Made by a program: the position numbers and the translations under genes. This document shows positions 24,301-38,600 of a stretch of DNA of 64,000 bases, in pieces (positions within the stretch are counted from its first letter, which is position 1; every line of letters starts with the position of its first letter). This stretch comes from Ophthalmolycus amberensis. Lineage: Eukaryota > Chordata > Actinopteri > Perciformes > Zoarcidae. The notes beneath the pieces were generated by a model. The model was not told the origin of the DNA and searched no databases. It saw nothing but the letters and a program-made list of their open reading frames with translations. The DNA lies in NCBI GenBank assembly GCA_024529925.1, contig JAFEUB010000733.1, positions 62,001-126,000 of the forward strand, given 5' to 3'.

Positions 24301-27300
24301 CTGCATTGGCCAGCTTGTTGAACTGACGTATGGTGGCCCGGACGGACCAACAAACGCCCTCCCTCCCTTTCTTGTCCCTCTGAGACCACAGTGAGCCGAG
24401 GCAGTGGTACGGGACGAGACGGACAAACAGCTCCTGATAAGTGACAGCATACAGAGTTCATAAACAATAAACTAATCAAATCATGTGACCTGTACTGAAG
24501 TGTCTTCCCGCTTGAATTTCATGCTGATAGGATTTGAGTTTCTGAGGGTGGCACCCTTTCTGTTTGTGTTTGCAGCGAGCGTCACGGCCTCTGACTGTCT
24601 GCCGGGTGTCACCTTGGCAAACTCGAGACACTGAACTTGGCCGCTCGGCCGTGTTTGTTTGTGGTGTTGGTGCCTTTTGAAAAATGCATCACACAATACG
24701 GGACATAATATGGCTTGCTGTGCAGTGAATTGGAGGCCAGACATCCTGCCGGCCAATGTGCGGGCGTTGGATGACGGTCTGCATTTCACTGAAGTCGTAC
24801 CTTGTGTGATTGAATTTGTAAAATGCTTGTTTTATTCCATTTATGTAATGTTACAGCACCAATTAGCAGGTGTGTGCTCACTGTACCTTGATCGTTAGCT
24901 TAGCTCGTTGTGCTAAGAGACACTCTAAGGAGTCATCTGTTCATTTTTCAAGCGCTAGCTTGAGCTGCTAACTTAGCATACCTGAATTACTCCACAAAGT
25001 CAACACTGACATCAAAGCTGAGTTACAGCTGACAATCGCATGCAAACAAACTCAAAAGGAGAATAGTTTACCCTGAATCCTAAATTCAATTGCAGCATCA
25101 TTGGTCAATATTTTGCTTCATGCCACCATCGAAAACATGTCAGGGAGAACTCACTGTCTCTATTTTGGTGAGCTGCTCGGCGATGATCGCTGCAGGGAAT
25201 CCAAGGATGCTGGTGGGTTCAAACTTGGAGGCGTCCGGAGGAGGGCCGGTGAAACCGGTCTTATCTGCAAAGGGTGAACGTGTTCACTAAAACTGGAAAT
25301 GCAGAATATAAGAAAATCTGTTTCTCTCAGAGTTGCTGCTGCTCTGATCCTTGGCTGTGTCCAGTGTGGTAATGAAGTTGTTTTGTTCCAGAGAATCGTG
25401 GCTTTCTCAAGATAACAGCTTAGTCATCTCAGGAAAACCCGAGGCAACTGGATAAATATCTCATTTTAATGAGAAAATGACCTTGTTATGTTGAGATGTG
25501 GGGATATTTCACTCGTGACCTCGAGATTACAGGATGAGAGAAAACTAGATAAAGAGTCGATGTGGATCTGAAGCTCTACTGAGACACAGCAGTACTTTGA
25601 GCTAAATGCCAATGCTAGCATGGCAACAAGCTAATGTTTACCATTTTTCCTATTAGCACTAAACACAAAGTACAACAAGTATTGCATCAACGGTCGCCTT
25701 TGGCTTTCACAGCAGAGCAGCTGTAGTGTCCAGAGTATTTTTAGTAACCAACGTTCTACACACTCCTGGCTTCAGAAGGACACTAGGACACTGGTCTGTA
25801 AACAATATAATTCAAGTTTGATTACGTTTGTATAATCAAGGAAGCCACAACCAGCCCATTTTATATCGTCTTTGTCCTTTGCAGCCTCAGTTGTGATTTA
25901 TACTGAGACAGCAAGTGTATTTCTTCATGAAAACCTCATCCAGCGAGGCCTCAGCATGGTGACATTTAAAGCCCAGTGAATTTACAGACCTTTATGGGCG
26001 TCGGGGAGCAGGGCTTTCTCGCTGAGCTCCTCGGCTATCCGGAGGAGGCGAGCGCGGAGGTCGGCTGCGGACGAGGAGTCCTGGGGGAGCAGGGGAACCA
26101 GGCGCAGCAGCCGTGAGGGCTCCTCCAAACTCTTAAAGTCTTCAGGATACTCAGAGAGCCATGTGCTGAACACCGTACACACCGCTCTGCAGGAATGTGG
26201 AGAGAGATGTTGCAGGAAGAAATGATTCATTATCTCCATGGCTTGAGAGGGATGTGACTCTGACCTTTATGGGTCACATCATCAGAAACATGATCATCTT
26301 TTGTTGTTTTCTCCCCGACCTCCAGAAAGTTCAGAGTACAAAGAGAACAAAAAGGTTCCCTGTGTCGGAAAACCAGGTCATCAGGAATAGGAAAGAAACA
26401 CTTTCAAATCAATCCCAAAGTTTGCTGGAAGCAAAAGAAGGGAGGTGCATCTGCTTCTGGTTTAAACCCGGGGGAGGTGCAGGTTGCCAGAAGCAGATGA
26501 ACAAGCTGTTGCAGATTGGAATTGATTGAATGTATTGATATTTTCCAACACACCGAGAAAATTTGCCAGGAAATCACGTTCTTGGGGGGTTTAGACAAGA
26601 AAAGCGGCTTAGAGATGAGTCTATAGTATAGTGGAAGCAGAGGATCAACGTGTTGCCCTCCTCACAGTCTACGTTCTGAACAGGACTAAGGGCCTGAGTC
26701 CACATGGCGTCTGCTTTCTGAGCGCTCCGCCTTTTTTCTGAAAATCTCAGATATAAAAGGTATGATTTAAATTGTGTTTCATTCTCATTATTATCGCCTC
26801 AAGATCTTCCTTGTTGCCAGTGTTTTGGTACATTGTGTACTACCTTGTCCTTTGCGAGTGCCTTCATCATTTCGAGTGTTGATTATAAAAAGAAATGTTA
26901 CTTTTCACTGTAGTAAATGTAGGAGAAGCTTGTTCAGGCCGTGTCTGTCTATGCTGAACTTTATGTGTCAGACAGACACTATCATAACAAAGAGCGAACA
27001 GCCCAGATTGAGCTGTGACAAGCTCATTCATACAAGGTATTGTTGTCAATATAATGTTGTCATAGAACATTTTTTTTAAAGGTGCTCAGAGCTCTTTTTT
27101 TACCATGAATAGTTGTTTGCTGCTATACTACTGCTCTGAATTTTGAATTTAGCACCTTGTAGGTTAATACAGTTAATAGGCCGGTTGAGATGGTTTGTAT
27201 TTCCTGTTCCTCCTTTTATTCTGGCGTCTTCTGCTAATGTTCACTTGTTTTATATTAAAGTGAAAGCAGACAACTATTGGTGGTATTATTGTTGGAGCCA

Positions 27301-30300
27301 CTGATCGCTTTCGGTTATCGCCAGAGCTTAGCATTCTACCAACAACAGAGGACACACAGCATTTTGTTTTCCACGGTTACTTCGGTCGTTCCACCAGCCA
27401 CTATTTCCGCTTGTGGGGATAGTAACTGCAAATAACTTCCATTGATGCTTTGGTAGCTGGAGATAGCTACCGATAGCGGCCATAAATCGAGCCTTCATTT
27501 CCCGGGAGATGGTTCCCAGTGGCAGACAGAATTGCACAGTTAAAGCGAGGCTTACATGGAACCAATCTAAACAGCAATGGTGTCATTATTCTACAGCCAT
27601 TACATTGTTCAATCAACATTGACTTCATAATGAGTTAAAGCAGAAAACTTGTCTATTGCCACTTTAACGCGTTATATAAAAAAAAAAGAGAGTAAAAGAC
27701 AAACTAGTCACCATAGTTTGAAACGAAAAAAGGAACTCTGCCTGGTAATAATAATAAGACCCCAAAAACAAAAGCAAGAAGCGAAACTTTCTTCAGAAGA
27801 TGTATTTATGGCACACACAGCTTCACACTTATATTCAAGCACACACGCACACGCACACGCACACGCACACACACACGACCACAAAGCGTTTCACAGTAAA
27901 AGTTGCACAGAAGATGTTGGGTAGCATTTTCAAAAACTCACCTGTTGAAAGATTGTCTCATATGGCTCCTCTCGTTGTCCCCAGGCGGATTCTCCAATCT
28001 GTTAACAAAAAAGAAAGTTAGCGGAGCAGAAAAAAAAAAGAAGAACATAAATATCATTCAGCTTCAAATATGTGCATCTGCCGAGTCATAAATAATGCTC
28101 TTTGTGATAAACGTATCCGGGGCTTGTTTTTCTGCCCTGATGTTTGCAGGTAAACTGAGCTGGTTGCCGGGAGTCAAAACTCTCTTTTGTGTTGCTTCGT
28201 TTGGAAAAAAACTTTCCAAATAGCTGTTTCATGCAAATGCCTCCATTATTTAATAACGACTTTATATAAGGGAATAAAAAAGCCTTCACAAGCAAGTTTT
28301 TTTTGCTGAATTATGTTGCGGTTATTTTAAATAAGCACCCAGGTGCTTCCTCCATTGTGGAAGTGTCTCTAAATAAAGTTACGCAATTAATCTGAAGACT
28401 GCTATTTATATGAGAATCAGCTTGAAGACAAATTACAAAGCTGAACTAAAATCTGTTTATTTTGTGAAAATGTAAAGTAGGTGTAAAGTGACCAGTTTTG
28501 CTGACTGTTATGTAAACCATTTATCTGCACTTTATTTATTTATTTATTTGATAAGGGACAGTGCACATTAATAAAAACATGTCTGTAAATGCACCAGAGT
28601 TAGCCAAAAGGCTATTTTTCATCTGTAGTCCTTTAGTAGTTAGTACGAAGCTGTGAGGCTCTTCAGGTGGCGACGTCAGTCAGTCGGTCCACCGCTTTGT
28701 TCCAGACTGAAATATCTCAACAACTATTGGATGGATTGCCATGACATGTTGTACAGACATGCACAGAGCCCACAGGATGACTCAAATGGATTTTATTGAT
28801 TTAATGACGTTTCATCTAGTGCAGTCAGCCTGTCAATGTTTTTCATTTATCTAGTGAAATATCTCTACCAGATGGATTTACGGCTCCGAGACTTCGTGTA
28901 GATCCCCCTTTTTAAAAAAATCAAAAACAACAAACTTCATCGTCCTGGATCAGAGATTTAAAAAAAAACCTCCAACCTGTCAGTGAGGATGTCCAGCACT
29001 CTGCCCGTGGAGGTGAAGGATCGATAGGTGTAGAGGAAGATGGTGATGAAGGAGGAGTCTCCCAGAGAAAAGGAGTGGAGGAGGTGGAGCACCAGCTTCT
29101 CCTCTGTCCCCGCTTTCACACACTGGGAGCGAGACACCGTCGACTGGAGCGAGACAGGAAGGAAAAGAAAGGAAGTTCATGCTACTGCAAATAGGAGGCC
29201 CTTCTTTTCTTTTTTACTGTGCGTCCAGTCAGTCACACATGACTTACCATCAGACCACTGGGGGCACCATGCTGCTGTTTGACCACCACTGTGTAGATCA
29301 CTCCATCATCCTGCTCCTCCACCACAGTGGACTGAGCAAAGCAGAGGAAAACAGATTAACGGCTGCAAAAGTGTTGCAAAGAATGCATGACAATCAAAAT
29401 AAAATCGGACATTTAACCGTGTCCTTTTACTGAATGAAACAGACTCACACCAATAAACGGTCTCATTGAAAGGATAGAGATAGTATCTGTTCTACTTGGG
29501 ACCCCATGTCCATGGAAAAGAAAAAGACATAAAATCAAGCTGCTCATTTCTCACCCTACATGGAGCTCTAACGATCCCGTTTTAGCCTCGGGGAAAGTCC
29601 CTGACACAGTTACCCTATTCTATACTTGAACTGGCTCACAGGCACATTATCCCATTCATGTTACAATGTGTGCAGCACACTCTGGCCTCACCAGTTCTAG
29701 AGGACAGTACCAGGTGGTCTTCATTGGTGAGGGCTCTGCCTGTAGATGGAGAACCAAACCAAACTTGAAACGTATTTGTCTTATTGGAAAAGAGCGTTGC
29801 ACCAAATGAGGGAATCAACGGTAAAGCAACACATCGTATACAGTCTCTCTAGCTTCTTTCATTTGATGAACCACACAAAACAATGATGCAGAACAAAAAT
29901 ACGTTATTTTACAAGAAAAAGTGAAAAACTTTTAAACAGACTTCAATAAATTCATGTAGTGGAGATAATTTAGTTTTTTAATCAATCAGTCTCACTTTTC
30001 CACATCCACACAAAAACTTAAACATTCTATAATTAAACATTCTATAATAACAGCAGTCCAATACAACAACAACAATAACAACAAACTGAGGAAATGATAG
30101 CATAAATATCTTCAATTCACGGCGAGGAAACACTGGAGGACTTGAAATACAAAAAGCCAGACTAAAAAGGTAAAATACAATAAATAATTAGAAATACACA
30201 TAAATAAAGCTTAATTAAAAGCCAGACTAAAAAGCCAACATGCAATAAATAAGACAGATAAATAAGCAAAGCTCAATAAAGGCCCGGCTATCTGGCAACT

Positions 30301-32583
30301 CTCCAGAAAGAAGAAGAGAAATGGGTGCTAATTAATAACCAGTGTTGTTTAAAATCAAACCTTTCTCGTGGCCTTAAAACCACTTGAACCGCCTGCAGAG
30401 AAGTCCAATCAATGAATACGACTTTGTCTCGGCAGCATTAGTTGCTCAGTCTTATCAACAACAACATATTGCCACACACACGGTTGTGGGACAGCAGGAT
30501 CCTTGCAGCCCAAGTCATATCGCAGACAGCAGATGACTCAGAGCACTTTAATAGTAAGAAGAAGTGAGACGCACAGCGGCACTGCAGAGACATTTGAATA
30601 ATGTCAAAACAGCCACACAGATAAGAGCTACAAAAGTGCTTCAGGCACACATTTGTATGTGTCTTTAAAGCCCAGTGCTAGTTAATATATTAACCCAAGT
30701 GCTGTAGTTAAGTACTTTCCATTCTATACAACTTTATATTTCTATTTCACTACAATTCAGAGGCAACTATTGTACTTTTTACGAATTAGTTACTTTACAG
30801 ACAGATTTTTCTTTAAAATAAGCACATAATAGGTAATTATAATGTACAACAATGATGTTAGTTCAAGAGTGAACCAGTGGTCCCTAAAGCTTTATGGCTG
30901 GTAACCTCTAACAAAACAACAGTGTGTAGTTGAGGCCTGTTGTCGTGTTTCAGAAGTGTATGAGTTGTTAGCAGTTCTAAGACATTCAGTATTTAACTGT
31001 TTGAGACCTCAAGAGGTAAAATTATGCAAAAAGCAAAGATAGAAATCCCAAATTTGTGTCGCAGAATTGTGTTTTTACTTATTTCCTCCCTGAGTAATCA
31101 CCTCATGACCCCTCAGATCTATCTCGTGACCCTTTGTGAACCACTGAAATAAGCGACCTAACGATATATAGATCAGCTACAACAGTAGAATAATGCTTAC
31201 ATATTGATGCATATTTTCAAAAATGTTCAAGCTTCAGAAACTCTGTATTTGGTGTTTTCTCAGCTGAGATGGGCATGTTTTACTCATGCAAACAAATATT
31301 TACATTAATATTAATAACTCAGATCTAACTGTTGTCTTGTGTTAGTTCTTACAGTAACAGAGTCTCGTGTTGTGAATAGTCGGTGGTGGGTGGGGCCGAG
31401 CCTTTTGTTTACATCCAAATCTCAATGATACAAGTTAGTAACACATCGATATGATATCACGTTACTCTTGCCCCGACACTGACGCTTTCGCAACTGTGAC
31501 TTTTTCCGTCATAAAAAATGCATGAGCAGCACACCGTGTGAATTCACCCTGGTTGGCAGAATCTCCAGGTAACGTGGGACGGTTTGTTTTGATCAACAAC
31601 AAACATGAGCAACACCTTGGAAACAAGGCAAATGCACCCCAAAAACACAACATCTTATATGTTTATTCTAAAAATTTAACTAATAACCTGCCTTGTGTTT
31701 TCATTGATTTTGCATGTGCTGCCTTGTGAGCTTTTTCATATGCAAATTCAAAGTCACACATGAGCCAAGAAACATATTCATACGAACAGTAAAAGGGGCC
31801 CGAGTTCTTCTCTCCCCTCTGATCGACCCATGATGTAATTAAGCTGCAATAAGCATACGTTAGCCTCTATTAGCCTCTTTTCAAATTACCTTGGCCTGAG
31901 TTGATCGAAGGTCAGCGCTCCAAGCAGGCGCTCCTTGCATTCAAAGAGGATCCTGCTGCCCTGCATTGTCTGTGCATCAAACCTGTTATTCTACCTGCCA
32001 TCTCAGCTTGCGTCTACGCAAATCTGTATGCAATTCTATCTTTCCCATGAAATCCCCCCAAGCACAAGAACACACAAAAAGAAGGGGGAAAAAAATGGTC
32101 ACGCAAGTTACCTTTCTCACTGCAAGTCCAGACAGGTAGCAATCCCTAAACTTCCTGGAAATCTTCGAGATTACGGTCTCATTTTCTCCATTTTCTCTCA
32201 TCTGTTGCTCCCTCTTTTCTCTCTCTCTCTCTCTCTTTCTATACTTGACCGGCGGTTGTTTCCCTCTGTTGTCCTAGATCTGTGTGTTTTTCTCTTTACC
32301 GTTTGCCTCTCAACGTCTTGTGGCTCTATATTACAAAGACACACCTGAAGCAGGAGCTAAGTCCGCCCCCCGAGAGCATGCATCACCTGGGCACACCCAT
32401 TATACACACACACACACACACACACACAGACACACACACACACAGACACACACACATATGTTGGTGTTGATAGCACATTACTCATTTTCAGTGAGTCGCT
32501 TTTTTTTACACAGTCACCACAGACACACATGCAGCTCACACAATTGCAGACCTTCGTCAATAGACAGATGCATGGGCACTTGC

Positions 32584-32629
<46 letters not shown>

Positions 32630-35600
32630 AGACAAAGCCCTGAAGCTATTTCCAGAACAATACCCCCTCTCTTTCAGTCTCTCCCCTCCTCTCTCTCTCT
32701 CTTTGTCTATCTAGATAACCTTCCCCTACAGATAAACCCATTTGACTGAGTCTCCTTTTCAATACATCACAGTAAAACAGCAGCTGACTGAGAGGGCCGC
32801 CATCTCATTTCAGATATATATCGTTGGACCGCCTTCATCCTGTAGTTTTCACTCCAAAAGCCCGACATGCTGTTTGAGCAGTAAGAGGCCTGTATTCGTG
32901 TAACGAGAGGTAATAAATGTTCAGACGGCCTCTGAACCAGGAAGCAAGCTGTGTGTATTTAAGGGGTTAATGACATCGCAGAGTGAAGCCATGTTAACTA
33001 AGTGGAGACTGTCAACGCTGTGTGTTTGTGTGGAGGCCAGTTAGCTTATTCGTGTGTCAGCTAACATAATATAGTATCCAGCGGACACACATTAGCTTTA
33101 GCATTAGCATTCATATGGACGGTGTGTTTTTGTCTACCTGGTTACATTAAGTCTAATATTTACTCTCATTTCAGCTCTGTTTTTGTCTCCGCTAACTCCT
33201 GAAAAAATTTGTCTTTTCAGCTCCATAACACTCCATTATATTCACCAGCTAGTTTTTTCAGCTAAAACCGACCAGGGAAACAAGGTTGATGAAAACATGA
33301 AACGTCTAAAACAGTAAAGTTGCTAAAAGATGAGCTAAAAGATGCTAAAATCTTCGGTGGAGCTGAAAGGTTCGGTGATAATTCTCTGCAGGTTTGTCAC
33401 TACGAGCGTCACCTTTCACATTACATGTTGTCGTTCGACCCATTGCTCATATGAAAATATAGATCAGTGCAGCTTTAAGTATACAAAGAGTACAACAGAC
33501 CCTTTTCACAGCAGCCATTTGCACATGTCATATAGCAGGGTAAACACAGGTGTCATTGATCAAATTAATTATGGTCCCATTCTAATTAGTGTGTCACAGT
33601 CAGTCCACTGAGGCAGCATGCACAATACCAGGACCCTGACCCACTTAAATGGAACAGGGTCATAACTAATGGTATTGATTACACCTGTGTTTGTCCTGCA
33701 GTGACATGTCAAACATGGCTGCTGTGAAAAGAGTCTATAGAGTGCTGCAGGGATGACGTATTTTTGTAGGCCAGCCCCAGATGTTAGCATCGCATCGGTT
33801 CCCTCAACAAAAAGCCAATGGGATTTTTCCATTGGACACCACTCGTCGACTTGATGATGTTTTGTAGTCTCATTTAGCCCCTTGTTAGAAACCTCATTTT
33901 TAAAGACACGTTAAAGCTTTAAAATCCACCAGAGGGGTGTTTACTGACATTTTATATCGTAGAACAAAACTTTAAAGTCACTTCAGTTTGTGTTAACCAA
34001 CCATCACTACACATTGCACCTTTAAAGCGCTCACTGATCATCTGGCCTTTAGCACTTCATCACAGACGCGAATAAAACTATCCCTTTGCTCTGTTTCCTT
34101 ATTCCAGTCAGAGCTGGTATATTGAGATACTCAGATAAGTATATTCCCTTGAGTTTTCCTTCTGAAGCCAGGCTGAATCTGGGTCAGAGGGACCAGCCTT
34201 TTCTGTGTAATAGATGAGTGTGTAATTTGGAGTTCAGCTCCCTCATAGGCTGGTGGATAAGCATCATGATTATAGACCACTGTGGTGGGTGGCACGAGTT
34301 GGTAGACGGTACATAAAAAAAGGACTCTGCAGCTGTTATTTTGCTATTTTTCAAGTTCTATTTATTGTTTTTCATAAGTTGATTTTGTCCCATATGTACC
34401 ATTGTTGTTGCTATGTGACACTTTGTTTATGTTCTTTTCAAAGATGGGATCTTCTCTCAGGACCTTCAGCTCTCCTTTTTCTTAAAGTCCCCCGTCCACC
34501 CCCCCGCTGCATGCAGGAAGTACGTAATAAGTGTAGACAAACACAGGAAGCAGGACATGCTGTTGTGTTGCAAAGCTATTTTTCTTCCTCTCTCCTTCCA
34601 TCACAAGCCGAAGGCTGTGTCAACCTCTCCTCTTGAACAACTACTTCAGCTATTGGACGGCACCAGAAAAGCAGGAAGCCGACTCTCCATTTTCGCCCCC
34701 TCCGCTCTCAAAAAACAACCAGTTCCAACCTTTTTCCTGAAATAAATCCATATCGCCGGGCTTCAGCATTGCAGAAAAGCTTTGACTTTGAACAAATACA
34801 CACACCGTTACAACCCTACACAAGTCTTTCCACAGAACAGGGGGTCATGAATATATCTTCTGAAGCTTTTTTTTAAAGATAACCATTGTTTTGTTTTTTG
34901 AGTGGTCCACAGCCCCGACCCCTTCCTTCCTATCTTTCTCCCTGCTCCTCTTCTCACGCTTTCATCTATGTATCCCTCGGTGCCCGTTATCTACTCTCTT
35001 TTAAGTAAAACTCTGGGGCATTCAGGTCAAAGCTGTTCTATTCCCCTTAAAGGAAGAAAGTCCTGCCTTGGATGTGATTACGCTGATAGATATCATCAGT
35101 CTGTGATGTTCTGCAAGTTAATTTGTCGGGAACAGTTGGCTTTTTCAGTGTGCAAACTTTGCCTTAACCTGTCTCCTCTGATTCACTTCGGTGAGTGGTT
35201 TCCACTAAAATATCCAGATAACAGGTTTTAACTTGTTACTGTTAGTCGAAAGTGGGTTATGGGTACATACTATAGTTAACTAGCCAGCCAGCGTCTGTGG
35301 AAACCCAAACATTACACCCACACATGAATAGTATTCCAAAACCATCGGCATTAATCTGCTGTTATAACCATGTCTACTCTTCTTGTCTCAGGATTTCCAC
35401 CAGATATTGGAACCTGGCTGCAGGGATCCGCCCCCATTCAGAACATTAGAGTCACTGATGTTGGGCGATAAAGCCTGGCTCAAGGCGCCAGTGTACTGAA
35501 TAGCTTGAGAAACCTCCTCCATACACACCTTTTCAACGACACAATTAAGGGGCCAACCTGTTCTCACCCCCAATGGGTCAAATACCTTTCAGCTTGGTCA

Positions 35601-38600
35601 GTGCTCCTCGATGCACAGAGGAACTCTTTAGCGTGCGTACGCAACGCACCCAGCATGCAACTAACTCCAGTCCTTATTGAAAGCTCAGAGCAACTAAAAT
35701 ACGATCGTAAGTGTGAAATAGTCCATGCAGGGCCGGCCAGGAGGTTTCAAACAAACGCAGGACTTTCTAGCAGGAGGCCGCTGTTCGTGTCCCGTGTGAA
35801 AATAACATAAAAGTCAATAGTTAGTCACATGAGTCATTTGTCCCTCACTGGTCGAGTGAGTCGTTCAAGTTAACGTCAACCTACACCTAACTTCCTGTGA
35901 ATACGGAAGTTTATTTTGACAAGTCGCTATGCTACATGCACTGACTAGAAGGTTACATAGAGCGTTATAATGTGAAGCTAAGAGACACTGACCAAGCTGT
36001 GGTATTTGACACTTTGGGCTGTGAATGTGTTGAGGGGGCTGTTTCAATTTCTGTAACTCACCGAAACCGACAATCCGACCTTCTTACCTTGAACCTTCCT
36101 CATTAGCTCATTCGTTCATTCTTGACAGAACTATTCCTATCACTTTTCATGTGTGCAACCAAGTAAAACGCGATGAAAGACTTCCAGGAAAGACGGTCTA
36201 AAGACGGGCTCCGTTATCCCCCTTTTGAAATGGAAGCACGTCTCCCTCCTCTCAAGGCCAGCTCTTCACCAAGCCTTCAAGCGCGACCATTTCGAAACAA
36301 CACTTTCACTTTCCAACATGGTCAAACAACACATTTCACAAACTAGTTATTTTCTAGCACAACCTGCATCCTCACAGTCGGTGCTCCGGATAATTGGATG
36401 GGGTTGAGGTCAGGGTTTTGTGTAGGCCAGTCAAATGCTTCCCCATCAAAATGGGAAAAAAAACATTTCTTCATTGACCTGGCTTTGTGCAGGGGGGGGG
36501 GGGGGGGGGCATTGCCATAATAAAACAGGTGAGGCCCTTTTTTGAACTGCTGCCACAAGGCTGGAAGCAAACGCTTATCTAAGTCATTGTACCTCTGTCA
36601 TATTAAGATTTACCATCGTTGAAATCAGTGAATCATACAAATGGACTCTTTTCATGAAATATGAGCCCACTGAAGGAATAATTTCTTAACAGCTGGGCCT
36701 CTTGTAGCTGTATTTGCATTCTGGTCTCCTGAAGCTGTATAGAAATGTTTTCCTGCCTTCTCTGTGATGAATTTCTTGCTGTGTAGTTGTTGAATATCTT
36801 CCCAAAATGGTGAGTTAAGAGAAAATAATATATAATATTAAGATTTATATCTCAGCTATTACATCTTTTATAACTGCATTAAAAATATTATGTTCTTTGA
36901 AATCTTTATGTACCTTTGGTAGCAGAAAAATACACCACAGAGTAAGAAAATGGGCTCAAAAATGCAAAGAAAAATCACATCAATATCCATTATCTGTATT
37001 ATTCGTACATGTTCCAGGCTTGACTTTCACCCCAATCAATTAAACTCAACCTGAAAACAAACGTGGTTTCTTTCACCGAGAAGCTTCATTGTTCACTCGA
37101 CGGTTTCACTTCATGCATTCTGACTCGCACATCCAAGTTTACCTCATTAAAGAATCAGCAAGTGGTCGTATTGGATTCCACTCGACAGACTGTCGTTGGA
37201 GACGGCCTGTGATACTGGATACTGTTTATGGACAGAGCAGGTGTACACCACATCGACCGGCCAAACCGCACCATAAATGATTTAATGCGAGGTCCAGCTG
37301 CCACCACGTGAGCACGGAGGAAGTCGGCTCATTCGGAGAGAGCGTCAGCGTGACTTCATTTTTAGTTTCTTGTAAAGCAAAACCAAAAAAGCCATGAGCA
37401 GGTCATGTGTGGTCGAGGCAAAAGGGTTGGTCAGGAGGTCATCATGACCCAGGAAACATGTTTTTTTACTATTTATTGCTATTGTTGAGGGCTGACATTT
37501 TGTGCAAGAGATAAATAATCCTGCCCTCATGTGTAGATATATCACAAAGTAAGACTGAATACTTCTACTACTCCTCAACACAAAACTCCAACTCTGTGTG
37601 AAGTTCAACCATGTGAGGAGCTTCTGATAAGGCTCAACGAACCTCACTATCAAGTCACTAAACATTAACAGAGGTGAAAGATCGTGGGAAATCCACGTCT
37701 ACCATGAACCTTTTAACTTCCTCAGCTTTAGTTCAACCTAAGTCCATATTACAGATGTGATCCTGGAGTCAATGCATTTCAGTGACAAAGATACAAGTTG
37801 AGAAGTTCGTCTTTAAAAATACATTACATTTAAACAAGACTCGGGGCTCTACGGCAGTGCTGAGCCCATGGATGAGAACTGGATACAGCCTTGGAGGTGG
37901 CGCCCCGTTCGTTGCTATGAAAGTTGGTCAGTTCTGCATGAAGCAAATACAGTTTTGACTTCCGAGTATAAAATACAGCGATCTTCCACATACATTGGGC
38001 CCATAGAGCGAGCGCATTAGCGTTTCCTTTAATTCTGCCTCCAGGCTGCTCGCTTGACCGCTAGTGCATTTTACAACTTTTAGGACTTAATGGTTTAAAT
38101 AACAGATACTTAAGAAAGGTGATTGACCTCAAAATAAATTATCCGCTGAGCTACTGACGTCTCTTTCCCGGTGTTAGTATTTTTAGTGTCCGGACCCTTA
38201 GGTTTTAATTTCACAGTTTTGCCGCTATGTAAAATTCCTTACTGGTGGCACATGTGACAGTGGTGCTTTGAGCTAAATGCTAACATTAACATGCTAACAT
38301 GCTGACAGTGACAATGCAAACACGCAGATGCTCAGCAGGTGTAATGTTTACCATGTTCACTATCTTAGTTTAGCACGTTAGCATGCTAACATTAGCTAAT
38401 TAGCACTAAACATAGAGTTCAGCCAAAGTTGATGGGAATGTGATTAGTTTGGCAGATATTTGGTCATAAACCAAAGATTTAGGGTAGAATTTTTGGCATT
38501 GTGTTGGCACTAGAGGTATTTATTCAGTCTATGGAAAATAACCGGTGGACTGGTGGAAAAGCACTAAACCAAAACACACTCTCTTTCTGTCTGTATCACA

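Noticed and set aside
24133..24479. Two minus-strand frames over the rgl2 exon 24218-24433
   Set aside because: Off-frame readings; the third frame gives CLGSLW and RLLEKWISVAE and splices correctly.
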